Shown piece by piece: positions 43,377 through 52,090 of a stretch of 52,310 nt of DNA. Location: positions 1 to 52,310 of the forward strand of contig JAZNZX010000030.1 of assembly GCA_045595185.1 (NCBI GenBank), read 5' to 3'. The stretch's first letter is position 1. Every line of letters starts with the position of its first letter. A program made the position numbers and the translations under genes. The notes beneath the pieces are model-generated. The model was given only the letters and a program-made list of their open reading frames with translations, made no database searches and was not told the DNA's origin. Origin of the DNA: Fimenecus sp045595185 (GTDB taxonomy: Bacteria; Bacillota; Clostridia; Oscillospirales; Acutalibacteraceae).

Positions 43377-44392
43377 AAGTATTTATGATTGGTGGCACAG
43401 GTCTTTTAGGCTGTGAGGCTGCAAGAATATTTATTGAAAGAGGACACGAAGTAACAAGTGTTGCTCTTCCTCCATTACCGGAAGGAGCTCCAATTCCAAA
43501 GGAAATGAAATTGGAATTCTGCAACATCTATGAAAAGTCAGACGACGAAATCCGTGAAATGTTAAAGGGTCACGATTGTTTCGTGTTTGCAGCAGGTATT
43601 GACGAACGAGTTGAATTCCCTGCACCTGTTTATGATGCATATTACAAATACAACATTCAGCCACTTGAGAGAATTCTTCCTCTTTGTAAGGAAGTTGGTA
43701 TGAAGAGTGCTGTTGTTCTCGGTTCATACTTTGCATATCTTGCAAAAGAAAGACCTGATATGAAACTTACTGAAAAGCATCCATATATTAGAAGCCGTAT
43801 CGACCAGGAAAATGTTGCTTTCTCATTTGCTGATGAAAACTTTGATGTGGCAGTTCTTGAGCTTCCATACATTTTCGGTACACAGCCGGGAAGAAAGCCT
43901 GTTTGGGTTATCCTTATCGAACAGATTAAGAGAATGGATAAGCTTCCGTTCACAATGTATCCGGGTGGTGGTACAGCAATGCTTACAGTTCGTCAGGTTG
44001 GCGAGGTAATCGTTGGTGCTGCTGAAAAATCAAAGGGTGCAAAGGCTTGGCCTATTAGTATGTATAACCTTACTTGGAAAGAATTCCTTAAGATTGTTTA
44101 CGCAGCTCGTGGTATGGGCGAAAACCGTAAGATTATCAGCGTTGCTCCTTGGATGATGCGTATGGGTCTTGGTGGAGTTAAGAAAGAATACGCTGAAAAG
44201 GGTATCGAAAGTGGTATTGATGTTGACGGACTTGCAGATATTATGGATGTAAATCTTTTCATCCCTGATAGTTACTCAAAGGAACTTGGTGCAACTCCTG
44301 ACGACATTAAGGCAGCAATCTTTGATTCAATCAAGGTTTCACAGGCTGCTTATGAAGGAAAGGTTAAACTCCTTGAAATGAAAGGTGAATAA
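43373..44392 (+). CDS. NAD(P)-dependent epimerase/dehydratase family protein with altered YxxxK
   Basis: A 339-residue extended SDR. The glycine motif is GGTGLLG (7-13). Where YxxxK is expected the sequence reads Y138-I-R-S-R142, so the general-base lysine is replaced by arginine. This could mean a changed mechanism, a regulatory subunit or a non-catalytic partner of the upstream SDR, with which it is translationally coupled through an ATGA overlap. DVAVLELPYIFGTQPGRKP and GGGTAMLTVRQVGEVI are typical later SDR segments. A strong terminator ends the operon. Confidence 0.82.
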   Translation: MKVFMIGGTGLLGCEAARIFIERGHEVTSVALPPLPEGAPIPKEMKLEFCNIYEKSDDEIREMLKGHDCFVFAAGIDERVEFPAPVYDAYYKYNIQPLERILPLCKEVGMKSAVVLGSYFAYLAKERPDMKLTEKHPYIRSRIDQENVAFSFADENFDVAVLELPYIFGTQPGRKPVWVILIEQIKRMDKLPFTMYPGGGTAMLTVRQVGEVIVGAAEKSKGAKAWPISMYNLTWKEFLKIVYAARGMGENRKIISVAPWMMRMGLGGVKKEYAEKGIESGIDVDGLADIMDVNLFIPDSYSKELGATPDDIKAAIFDSIKVSQAAYEGKVKLLEMKGE

Positions 44393-44413
44393 GCCTTTAA
44401 TAAAAGCAAAATT

Positions 44414-44446
44414 AAAGAGGTAATTCGTTTGAATTACCTCTTTGTT
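44414..44446. terminator. Bidirectional terminator between SDR operon and lipoprotein
   Basis: AAAGAGGTAATTC (44414-44426) and GAATTACCTCTTT (44431-44443) form a perfect 13-bp stem with GTTT loop. Confidence 0.9.
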
Positions 44447-44459
44447 TATACATATTTTT

Positions 44460-44879
44460 TTATAATTCCATTTCTCCCATCCACTCATCGCACATACCGT
44501 CACAGTAATCACCAACAATCATATCACCTTTGTATGAGTCAGAAACTACAACATTTCCACAGGTTTTGCAAGTTTCAGGCTCATCAGTATTATCAGTTGA
44601 TGGTTCAACCTTGTTTGTTGACGGTTCGGAAGATTGAGGTTCAGTTGACTGTGGTTCGTCATTTTTTTCTGTCGAATCTGCATTATTATCAACCTTGTCA
44701 GAAACATCGTCAGAAGTATTATCTGAAACGTTTTCATCAGTTGGACTTACATCTTCTGTGGTTGGATTAGTTGTTGTGGTTGTAGTGGATTCATCATCCT
44801 TGCTGCAACTTGTTATAGCAACGGTAGAAACAAGTAAAAGCAAAATAGCAATTGTAATTGCAATAATTTTTCTATTCAT
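44460..44879 (-). CDS. Thr/Ser/Asp-rich lipoprotein with C-terminal Cys cluster
   Basis: A 139-residue lipoprotein. Signal 1-24 with lipobox ITSC, lipidated at C25. Residues about 28-95 are a low-complexity Thr/Ser/Asp/Glu/Pro spacer. The last 40 residues hold CKTCGNVVVSDSYKG and YCDGMCDEW, two CxxC or CxxxC pairs that could bind a metal or form disulfides. GGAGTG lies 8 bp before the ATG. Monocistronic with its own promoter. No family recognised. Confidence 0.8.
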   Translation of the reverse strand: MNRKIIAITIAILLLLVSTVAITSCSKDDESTTTTTTNPTTEDVSPTDENVSDNTSDDVSDKVDNNADSTEKNDEPQSTEPQSSEPSTNKVEPSTDNTDEPETCKTCGNVVVSDSYKGDMIVGDYCDGMCDEWMGEMEL

Positions 44880-44907
44880 AAATAATCACTCCTTCAAAAC
44901 TGTGTTC

Positions 44908-44936
44908 ATTATACCATATTTCTGATTTTTTTACAA
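44908..44936 (-). promoter_or_regulatory. Promoter of the lipoprotein gene
   Basis: Minus-strand TTGTAA (complement of 44931-44936), 17-bp spacer, TATAAT (complement of 44908-44913). Confidence 0.7.
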
Positions 44937-44945
44937 TAAAAAATC

Positions 44946-44974
44946 TTTACAAACAGAAAAATAAAAGGTATATT
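44946..44974 (+). promoter_or_regulatory. Promoter of the CotH-like gene
   Basis: TTTACA (44946-44951), 17-bp spacer, TATATT (44969-44974). It lies back to back with the lipoprotein promoter. Confidence 0.55.
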
Positions 44975-45007
44975 ATAATTGATTTATATAATCAGGAGGA
45001 AAAAATT

Positions 45008-46816
45008 ATGAAAAAAATACTTGCAATTTTTCTTTCGTTAATTGTTATTTTTTCAGCAACAGCTATGATTGGTTATGCTGCTGACGATGACACAATTGAC
45101 TCTTTTGCAGTTTCTTCTGCGACAAAAGAAGGGGAAACACCAACAGTAGAATGGTTTAAAGCAGAAGATGGTAACTATTATCTTTTCTTACCAACTTCAA
45201 TAACAAAATTATTCTGCAAGGTTTCATTTGTTGCTGACGGTGAAGTTCTTGTTGACGGTAACAAGGTAAATAACGGTGACAGTGTTTCACTTCTTGGAAA
45301 AACACAGATTACTGTTTCTTGCAAAAACAAGAACTATGTTGTGAAAATTATTCAGGAAACACAGTTAGCATCTGTTTTTATCACAACAGAATCAGGAAAC
45401 CTTGATGCTGTTCATGCTGATAAGGAATACAAGGAAGCAGGGTATATTCAGGTTGTAAATGCTGATGGTATTTCTTATGAATACGACGGTGACCTTGAAT
45501 ATATTAAGGGTAGAGGTAACTCAACATGGAAAATGGAAAAGAAGCCATATAACCTTAAGCTTGATAAAAAAGCTGACCTTTTTGGTATGGGTAAGAGTAA
45601 AAAGTGGAGTCTTATCGCAAACCATAGTGATACAACTCTTATGAGAAACTCAATTATTTATACTGTTGCAGGTCAGGTGCTTGACTATACACCAAAATAT
45701 ACACCTGTTGACCTTTATATCAACAGCGAATATATGGGCTCATACATTCTCACAACAAGAGTTGAAGTTGACGATGACCGAGTTGAAATTGAAGACCTTG
45801 ACGGTGCAAACGAGGATGCAAACCCTGATGTTGACTTTGACGAGCTTGACCGTGGTGGTGTTTACGGTACATATTCAGGCCTTTTAGAGGGTACACAGAA
45901 ATGGGTTGAAATTCCAAACGACCCTGAAGATATTTCAGGTGGTTATTTAATGGAAATGGAAATCGCTGACAGATACCCTGATGAAATTTCAGGCTTTGTA
46001 TCAAATGACGGTCAGCCTATAATTTTCAAAAATCCTGAATACGCAACTGAAAGTGAAATCAAATATATCAGTTCAGTTTATCAGTCATTTGAAGATGCAG
46101 TTATGTCAGAAAACGGTAAAAATTCAGCAGGACAGCACTACACAGAGCTTTGTGATGTTGAAACATTCCAGCTTTTCTATGCAATCAATGAATGGGCATC
46201 AAATATGGACTGTGGTCTTACAAGTACATATATGTACAAACCTGAAGGTGACGACAAAATTTACGCAGGACCTGTTTGGGACTTTGATATTGCCTTTGGT
46301 AACAACGATGGTAACAGATATGGTTGTGACTATACAAATCCTGAAGAATTTACAGTTTGTTTCGGCAGACAGTATAAGAACACAATTTTCAAGTCACAGG
46401 ATGTTGATGCAAAACCAACACTTTTTAATGCACTTTGTCAGAAACAAGATTTCGTGACAGGTGTAAGTGATGTATGGGGCAATAAACTTTTGCCTGTTGT
46501 TAATTATGTGAACAACACATATATTCCTTACTACACTTCAAAAATTGAAGGTTCAGCAGTTGCAAATGCAATTCGTTGGAATATTTACGGAACAAGTGAT
46601 GTTGATACAATCAAAGCAAAATTCAACACAGATGTTGATTATGTAAAGAATTACGCAACAACTCGTGCAGCATTCCTTACAAATAATTTTGGTTCAGTTC
46701 AGGTTCAGGAGGAACAGTTCGATTTCTTCGATAAAATCCGTATGAGTCTCGGAACATCAGTAAACAATTCTTTTGAAGGATTTATCAAAGCATTCAAACT
46801 CTATAATGTATTTTAA
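45008..46816 (+). CDS. Secreted CotH-family protein (CotH kinase)
   Basis: A 602-residue exported protein. Signal peptide 1-24 (MIGYAA). Residues about 30-120 are a beta-rich N-terminal module. The CotH kinase domain (about 150-540) shows IKGRGNSTWKMEKKPYNLKL, DLFGMGKSKKWSLIANHSD, LMRNSI and the metal motif GPVWDFDIAFGNND (D425, D427). CotH proteins are atypical protein kinases phosphorylating secreted proteins; in Clostridia some are linked to cellulosomes. AGGAGG lies 9 bp before the ATG. The C-terminus ends in an amphipathic aromatic stretch (FIKAFKLYNVF). Its target is unknown; nearby secreted proteins are candidates only by position. Confidence 0.9.
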   Translation: MKKILAIFLSLIVIFSATAMIGYAADDDTIDSFAVSSATKEGETPTVEWFKAEDGNYYLFLPTSITKLFCKVSFVADGEVLVDGNKVNNGDSVSLLGKTQITVSCKNKNYVVKIIQETQLASVFITTESGNLDAVHADKEYKEAGYIQVVNADGISYEYDGDLEYIKGRGNSTWKMEKKPYNLKLDKKADLFGMGKSKKWSLIANHSDTTLMRNSIIYTVAGQVLDYTPKYTPVDLYINSEYMGSYILTTRVEVDDDRVEIEDLDGANEDANPDVDFDELDRGGVYGTYSGLLEGTQKWVEIPNDPEDISGGYLMEMEIADRYPDEISGFVSNDGQPIIFKNPEYATESEIKYISSVYQSFEDAVMSENGKNSAGQHYTELCDVETFQLFYAINEWASNMDCGLTSTYMYKPEGDDKIYAGPVWDFDIAFGNNDGNRYGCDYTNPEEFTVCFGRQYKNTIFKSQDVDAKPTLFNALCQKQDFVTGVSDVWGNKLLPVVNYVNNTYIPYYTSKIEGSAVANAIRWNIYGTSDVDTIKAKFNTDVDYVKNYATTRAAFLTNNFGSVQVQEEQFDFFDKIRMSLGTSVNNSFEGFIKAFKLYNVF

Positions 46817-46833
46817 TCGAATTTCATAAAATC

Positions 46834-46862
46834 AAAGGGCTTACCAATCGGTAAGCCCTTAA
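46834..46862. terminator. Bidirectional terminator after CotH-like gene
   Basis: AAGGGCTTACC (46835-46845) and GGTAAGCCCTT (46850-46860), AATC loop. Convergent with the GH43-type gene. Confidence 0.85.
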
Positions 46863-46871
46863 TTCATTTTA

Positions 46872-47897
46872 TTATTTAATTGTCGGATTATCGGGAATTT
46901 TCTGAACACCAAATTCATTTTTAAGTGCTTTGTATTCCTTTGCAGTAATTGTGACAACTGAACCGTGACGAGGCTTTAAGTGGTCCATAGCAGTAATATC
47001 ACGATTAACTCGTTTAAAGTTTTCAAAGTCATTTGTTTGCTGTGTATAGAAATGACCTGTACCGTATTCGTCCATAATCATAACCCAGGAGTCAGTACCG
47101 TTGATGTTATACATTGTACTACCTTCAACGCCAAAATAACCAAGAGAAACGATTACAGGTTCTTCAGTATCATATGGTCCTGTGAGATTTTTTGACTTAA
47201 CATAGGCAATTTTTTGTGTTTCGTCATACTTGAAATAGAGATAGTAATAACCATTCTTTTCATTATAAACAATGTCAGCATCAATACACTGAATACCTTC
47301 GTCCCAACGACCGTAAAGTGGCTTTGGTTCAGTTTCAAATGTTTTGAAATCCTTTGTATATGCGTAGTAGTGACCTGCAATATCATTTTCAGTAGTTGAA
47401 TGTGCCCAGTAAACCATATACATTTCTACTTCCGGGTCCCATATTGCCTGTGGTGCCCAAGCACGAGTGGTGTTTGCAAATTCACCGCCAAGCTCACGAA
47501 TATCAATAACAGTTTCGTCAGTCCAGTTAATAAGGTCCTCTGATTTCCAAGTCACAAGTGCGTGGTTTGATGTCCAACCGAGATTAGCGTCCATATCAGT
47601 AGCGATAATGTAATAGCAACCGTCCTGACCTTTAAGAATATATGGGTCACGACAACAGCCTGTACCAAGCTCCTGCTCAATAATCGGCTCATTGTCATTA
47701 AGAGCCTTGAACCTGTAACCATCAGAGCTGATTGCCATATTGATTCTCTGTTCTTCCACAGAGTTTCCGGTGAAATAAACGAAAAGGTAAGCATCCTTTC
47801 TTGACAATGCAGGATAAGCATAATCATTGAAAAGGAAGTTGAAAAGATTGAATGCCACCATAACGATAGCAGTAATATAACGAATAACAGCTAACAT
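46872..47897 (-). CDS. Membrane-anchored GH43-type glycosidase (arabinosidase-like)
   Basis: A 341-residue five-bladed propeller behind an N-terminal hydrophobic helix (IRYITAIVMVAFNLFNFLF, about 5-23) with no clear signal-peptidase site, so likely anchored outside the cell. Catalytic residues by family pattern are D84 (CCRDPYI), D154 (WAPQAIWDPE) or D206/D208 (CIDADI), and E258 (FGVEGST). It differs from the intracellular GH43 at 1863. The start at 47897 has AAGGAG 7 bp upstream; the ATG at 47903 is adjacent to that site. Probably removes arabinose or xylose side chains from extracellular glycans. Confidence 0.85.
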   Translation of the reverse strand: MLAVIRYITAIVMVAFNLFNFLFNDYAYPALSRKDAYLFVYFTGNSVEEQRINMAISSDGYRFKALNDNEPIIEQELGTGCCRDPYILKGQDGCYYIIATDMDANLGWTSNHALVTWKSEDLINWTDETVIDIRELGGEFANTTRAWAPQAIWDPEVEMYMVYWAHSTTENDIAGHYYAYTKDFKTFETEPKPLYGRWDEGIQCIDADIVYNEKNGYYYLYFKYDETQKIAYVKSKNLTGPYDTEEPVIVSLGYFGVEGSTMYNINGTDSWVMIMDEYGTGHFYTQQTNDFENFKRVNRDITAMDHLKPRHGSVVTITAKEYKALKNEFGVQKIPDNPTIK

Positions 47898-47925
47898 AAT
47901 CATTCTCCTTTATTTTGTTTTGAAC

Positions 47926-47954
47926 ATTATAGCAAAAATGAGAAATAATGTAAA
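47926..47954 (-). promoter_or_regulatory. Promoter of the anchored GH43-type gene
   Basis: Minus-strand TTTACA (complement of 47949-47954), 17-bp spacer, TATAAT (complement of 47926-47931). Repeat R7 begins 31 bp further upstream. Confidence 0.78.
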
Positions 47955-47985
47955 GCGAAAATGACACCTAAATTCATTGTATGCC

Positions 47986-48173
47986 GATAAATTGGAGTTT
48001 GTCGGAATGTTTAAGGTTAGTGTCATTCTGAGGAACAAAGTGACGAAGAATCTCTGTCCTATTTTAATAGACCCTTCGTTTCACTCAGGGTGACTGATGA
48101 AATGCGAGAGCTTCTTCGCTACGCTCAGAATGACCTATCGAATTGGTTATTCATCCCGATAAATTATAATTTG
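47986..48173. repeat. MITE-like element, copy R7 (core type A, full)
   Basis: Ends ATAAATTGGAGTTTGTCGGA and CATCCCGATAAATTATAATT. The core (about 48007-48136) matches the reverse complement of R8 with only two mismatches that I can count over roughly 130 bp. R7 lies just beyond the 3' end of the ABC operon, R8 just beyond its 5' end. Together with the GH43 promoter it fills the 315-bp gap. Confidence 0.85.
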
Positions 48174-48177
48174 CATT

Positions 48178-48202
48178 AAAAAACTCGGTATTTCTACCGA
48201 GC
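48178..48202 (-). terminator. Terminator of the ABC exporter operon
   Basis: Minus-strand CTCGGTA, GAAA loop, TACCGAG, then TTTTTT. Confidence 0.9.
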
Positions 48203-48212
48203 TTTTTATTTA

Positions 48213-50039
48213 TCATTCTGCACTTTGAGTTTTGCATTCTGCACTTTTATATTTCTCTGCCTGTAAATTGAACATATACGCATATGTACCATTTAAATTC
48301 ATCAATTCTTCATGACTACCACTTTCAATAATACGACCGTTTTCCATAACATGAATTCTGTCAGCATTAACTGTGGTTGAAAGTCTGTGAGAAATGAAAA
48401 TAACTGTTTTCTTGTCAGCAGCCTCAATCATAGCTTGATTAAGATTATATTCGGCAACAGGGTCAAGGTTTGCACTTGGTTCGTCAAGAATAACATAAGG
48501 ACAATCTTTATAAAAGGCTCTTGCAATAGCAGTTTTCTGTGCTTCACCACCGGAGAACATAACGCCTTCATCGTCAAATTCCCTTAAAAGTTCAGAGTTA
48601 ATTCCGTTTTTAAGTTCCTTGTTAAAGCCACTATGCTTGAGAGCGTTCCATACTTTATCTTCCTGCGGATTAACATCAAGTGCCACATTTTCACCAAGAC
48701 TGCAAGAAAAAATCTGAAAATCCTGAAATACTGCTGCAAAACGGTCTCTGTGTGACTTTGCTGTGGCATTTCTGATGTTTTCACCGTCAATAAGTATTTC
48801 ACCTTCAGTTGCATCATAAAGCCTTAATAACAGGTTTGTAAGGGTTGTCTTGCCTGCACCATTATATCCAACAAGTGCAATTTTTTCATAAGGCTTGATT
48901 GTAAGATTGATGTCCTCAAGTGTTGGCTTGTCGTTGTTAGGGTAGGTGAATGAAAGATTTTTAATTGTGATTTCTTTGGGTTCAGTTTTCTTAACTGTTT
49001 CACCACCATTTTTAATCTTAAAATCAGCATTTAAGAACTCACGATATTTGTCAATCATTTTACCTTGCTCTGAAAAACGAGCCAAAGCCCAAACTGTCAG
49101 GAATTGAAATGACATAGCCACAGCGTGTGCACCGTTAAAGGTTGCCACAAAATCACCTGCAGAAAGTGTGTCCTTAACAAGAACACAATATCCCATATAA
49201 AGGGGAAGAATGAACATAAATCCAAGCTCCTGTACACCGATAGTCTGTATGCAATTAAGTGTGGAAATCTTGTCCCAGTACTTCTTTTGATTCATAATAA
49301 CATCATCAGCAGCGTCATTGTATCTGTCAATAAGAAGTGGTGAAATATTGTTCATTCGAACTTCTTTAGCATAATCCTGCAAATAGAAAACTCGTTGAAA
49401 ATAGTCTGCTCGTCTATGGTATTTCGCATTTTCAATTCGTCTTTCCATCATAAGAGTGCCGACTTTTTTACTGATAGGAAGAAAAACGCAAATCACAACA
49501 AGAATAATGAGGAGACACCAAGGGTCAATGGTAAGAAGCACAGATGCAACCGTTACAAGTGAAATGATGTGACCGATATACATTCTTACAAGACCTAAAA
49601 GATTTTGAATACTACCTGAAGAAGACTCAATAGTGAGAATGAAATTGTTGTAAAATTCAGGGTTGTCATATGATTCAAGGTCAAGGCTTCTTGCCTTGTC
49701 ATAAAGCTTTTGATTAAGACCGTAATAAAGTCTTTCTCGTTCCATATTCCAATAAAATTCCCTGAATAACCAGGAAAGCACAGTTGAACCCACAAGAACA
49801 AGTGCAATAACTACAACTGCATAAAAAATTCGTTCAAGGTTTGTGCCTTCTGTAACAACATCAATGATATATTTAACACCAATAACACGAATAAGGTTAT
49901 TAGGCAATATCATTAAAAGTCCCCACATAATTTCACCAAGGACAAGTAGAGGAGATACGCTGAACATGAGTCGTACAAAGAAGAAAATGTTAGAAGGCAT
50001 TGAGTGATTAGTCTTTTCTTTTTGCTTTTTCTTAAACAT
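48213..50039 (-). CDS. ABC exporter half-transporter (fused membrane and ATPase domains), second subunit
   Basis: A 608-residue type IV ABC exporter half. Six membrane helices (about 20-310) precede the ATPase domain, which has Walker A GYNGAGKTT, signature FSGGEAQK, and Walker B VILDEPSANLDP with the catalytic Glu present. No C39 peptidase domain. The ATG at 50039 is chosen because AGGTGG lies 6 bp upstream and it overlaps the upstream stop by 8 bp; the frame is open further but that region codes for the partner. Probably forms a heterodimer with the upstream 608-residue subunit. The C-terminal SAECKTQSAE comes from a tandem AAGTGCAGAATG repeat. Substrate unknown: drug, peptide or lipid. Confidence 0.92.
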   Translation of the reverse strand: MFKKKQKEKTNHSMPSNIFFFVRLMFSVSPLLVLGEIMWGLLMILPNNLIRVIGVKYIIDVVTEGTNLERIFYAVVVIALVLVGSTVLSWLFREFYWNMERERLYYGLNQKLYDKARSLDLESYDNPEFYNNFILTIESSSGSIQNLLGLVRMYIGHIISLVTVASVLLTIDPWCLLIILVVICVFLPISKKVGTLMMERRIENAKYHRRADYFQRVFYLQDYAKEVRMNNISPLLIDRYNDAADDVIMNQKKYWDKISTLNCIQTIGVQELGFMFILPLYMGYCVLVKDTLSAGDFVATFNGAHAVAMSFQFLTVWALARFSEQGKMIDKYREFLNADFKIKNGGETVKKTEPKEITIKNLSFTYPNNDKPTLEDINLTIKPYEKIALVGYNGAGKTTLTNLLLRLYDATEGEILIDGENIRNATAKSHRDRFAAVFQDFQIFSCSLGENVALDVNPQEDKVWNALKHSGFNKELKNGINSELLREFDDEGVMFSGGEAQKTAIARAFYKDCPYVILDEPSANLDPVAEYNLNQAMIEAADKKTVIFISHRLSTTVNADRIHVMENGRIIESGSHEELMNLNGTYAYMFNLQAEKYKSAECKTQSAE

Positions 50040-51858
50040 TTTCATCCACCTCACTTTCTCCCTTATAGCTTGAAGCCTGTAATGTGAACATTTTGCTGTA
50101 TTCGCCGTTCTGTGCCATAAGCTCATTATGTGAACCTGACTCAAGAATTGTACCGTCACCAAGCACAAAAATTCTGTCAGAAAGCACAGCACTTGAAAGC
50201 CTGTGTGAAATATAAATAACCGTCTTGTTTTTGGTAACTTCAATCAAGTTTTCATACATTTTGTATTCGGCAATAGGGTCAAGAGCTGAACTTGGCTCGT
50301 CAAGAATAGCGATTTCAAAATCGCGTGCAAAAAGTCGCGCTGCAGAAACCTTTTGATTTTCGCCACCTGAAAGACCTGCACCGTCAATTTCAAATTCTCT
50401 TGTCAGTACTGTGTCAGCACCCTTTGAAAGACTTGAAATTTTTTCCCAAACACCACTTTGCCTGAGCGCTTTTTCAGCAAGCGTCTTTTCTTCATCACTA
50501 CATTCGTGACACATAATGTTTTCATTAACGGAAACTGCGAAATTTTTATAGTCCTGAAAAACTGTCGCAAAAGCATTACGCAAGGAATTTACATCATATT
50601 CCTTAACATTTATACCGTTATAAAGGATTTCACCTTCATCAGGGTCATAAAAACGAAGCAGAAGCTTAACAAGAGTTGATTTTCCTGCACCGTTTACACC
50701 TACAATAGCAATTGTTTCACCTTTGTTGATTTTGAATGAAACATTTTTAAGGATTGTCTTGTTTGTGTCAGGGTAACCGAAAGTAACATTTTTAAACTCG
50801 ATACTCTCAAATTCGCCTGCATTTTTTCCACCGTCAGTGATTTTTGGTTCATAATCAAAGAAATCTCTTAAATTCTGGAAGAAAAGTGCCATCTGGCTCA
50901 TTTCGTCAAAGCCTTCTGCAATACTCATTGTTGAATCGCGAACAGAGTTTATTGATGAAAGCACAACTGAAAATGATGAAATTGAAAGTGACTGTGTAAA
51001 AATGAATTGATATCCTGCAAAGGCATAAGTACCGATAATCGGAATAAAATCGCTGAAAAGGGAACTGACCATACTGTAAAAGAACAGCTTAGGACCATAT
51101 TTTTTCAAAATTACGATATTAGCATCAATTGCAGCCTTGAATCGACCAATCAGAACTGCAAAAATGTTTGATGTTCTCATATCCTTTGAATATTCCTTTA
51201 AAAACATTGTTCTTTGGATATATGCCTTGATTCTGTTGTTAGTTGTCATTTCAAGGTCGCGCTTATATACTGCCTTACTCTTGAAAATTTCAATAACAAA
51301 AACAAGAGTAACGGGCAAAAGGAACAACAGATACATAGGGTTAATAACTGTAACTGTTGTGACAACACAGATAAGTGCAATTACACCACCGATAATAGCG
51401 GCAACATCCCAACAAATCAGGTCATAATAGCTTGATGAAAGAACAAGAGTAGCCCTTTGATATTTGTCGTAAAATTCAGGGTTTTCGTAACAGCTTACAT
51501 CAAGCTGTGTTGCCTTTTCAAATATCTTGTTGTTAACATTTTTAAGGACAACCTTTGCAGCAACAAGTCGTTGACGAGTGGCGTAATTTGAAATTACATT
51601 TACGGCTACACAAATTCCTAAAAACAATAAAAGATAAACAAAGTATGTTTTAAAATCGGCATCACCGTCAATGATACTTAAAAGCACCTTCAAAAACAAA
51701 ATATTCTGAAGATACATAGTTAAAACCTTGTTGGAAATTTCCGTAACAAGATAGCCGATTAAAAGTCTTTTGTCAGCTTCCCATACGAGCTTTAAGGCAA
51801 ATATAACATTTTTAAAAATGGGAACTTTGACAGGTTCGTGAAGTTTAATCCACCTCAT
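50032..51858 (-). CDS. ABC exporter half-transporter, first subunit
   Basis: A 608-residue half-transporter, the same length as its partner but clearly diverged. Six membrane helices (about 25-310), then the ATPase domain with Walker A GVNGAGKST, signature LSGGENQK and Walker B AILDEPSSALDP. Both subunits keep the catalytic Glu, so no degenerate ATP site is evident. AAGGAG lies 6 bp before the ATG at 51858; the longer frame runs back over the attenuator and small ORF and is not supported. Transcription starts at 52091-52119 and passes a 29-codon ORF and a terminator hairpin first. This layout resembles heterodimeric multidrug exporters with leader-peptide control. Confidence 0.92.
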   Translation of the reverse strand: MRWIKLHEPVKVPIFKNVIFALKLVWEADKRLLIGYLVTEISNKVLTMYLQNILFLKVLLSIIDGDADFKTYFVYLLLFLGICVAVNVISNYATRQRLVAAKVVLKNVNNKIFEKATQLDVSCYENPEFYDKYQRATLVLSSSYYDLICWDVAAIIGGVIALICVVTTVTVINPMYLLFLLPVTLVFVIEIFKSKAVYKRDLEMTTNNRIKAYIQRTMFLKEYSKDMRTSNIFAVLIGRFKAAIDANIVILKKYGPKLFFYSMVSSLFSDFIPIIGTYAFAGYQFIFTQSLSISSFSVVLSSINSVRDSTMSIAEGFDEMSQMALFFQNLRDFFDYEPKITDGGKNAGEFESIEFKNVTFGYPDTNKTILKNVSFKINKGETIAIVGVNGAGKSTLVKLLLRFYDPDEGEILYNGINVKEYDVNSLRNAFATVFQDYKNFAVSVNENIMCHECSDEEKTLAEKALRQSGVWEKISSLSKGADTVLTREFEIDGAGLSGGENQKVSAARLFARDFEIAILDEPSSALDPIAEYKMYENLIEVTKNKTVIYISHRLSSAVLSDRIFVLGDGTILESGSHNELMAQNGEYSKMFTLQASSYKGESEVDENV

Positions 51859-51882
51859 ATTTTTCTCCTTAATTTTCTGAAT

Positions 51883-51917
51883 TAAAAATAAAAATCCGCA
51901 GGCACTTCTACCCACGG
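51883..51917 (-). terminator. Attenuator-like terminator before the ABC genes
   Basis: On the minus strand CCGTGGG pairs with CCTGCGG (two wobble pairs), followed by ATTTTTATTTTT. It lies between the 29-codon ORF and the first ABC gene, so most transcripts could stop here unless read-through is induced. Upstream, AATACAA inside the small ORF can pair with TTGTATT after its stop (about 51927-51933), a possible alternative fold. Confidence 0.65.
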
Positions 51918-51947
51918 TGACGAAATACAATATCCTAAATGAAAAAC

Positions 51948-52037
51948 TCAATCGCAAGAACAGGAGTTGTATTGAAGATAGGGGCAGAAAGGGTTAGATA
52001 TATTGAATTTTCTGTTGTTGTACCAACGGTTTGTCAT
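51948..52037 (-). CDS. 29-residue small ORF (leader peptide or secreted peptide candidate)
   Basis: A short frame encoding 29 residues that starts MTNRWYNNRKF, ends PYLQYNSCSCD and has three cysteines (C18, C26, C28). AAAGGAG lies 10 bp before the ATG, and a perfect TTGACA-17-TATAAT promoter lies 54 bp upstream of it, so it should be well translated. It is too short for routine gene calling. Two readings: a translated attenuator leader for the ABC exporter downstream, as with BmrB of Bacillus subtilis, or an exported peptide whose transporter is encoded next to it. It has no clear signal peptide or double-glycine leader, which favours the first. No family recognised. Confidence 0.55.
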   Translation of the reverse strand: MTNRWYNNRKFNISNPFCPYLQYNSCSCD

Positions 52038-52090
52038 TTGATTTCTGCTCCTTTCTTTTTTTGTGGTTGAACGATTTTTGTAACTTCTAA

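Noticed and set aside
50040..50243. 68-residue N-terminal extension of the second ABC subunit
   Set aside because: It overlaps the coding end of the first subunit in another frame. The ATG at 50039 has its own ribosome site and gives a normal 608-residue length.
51859..51957. N-terminal extension of the first ABC subunit
   Set aside because: It would run through the attenuator hairpin. The ATG at 51858 has AAGGAG 6 bp upstream.
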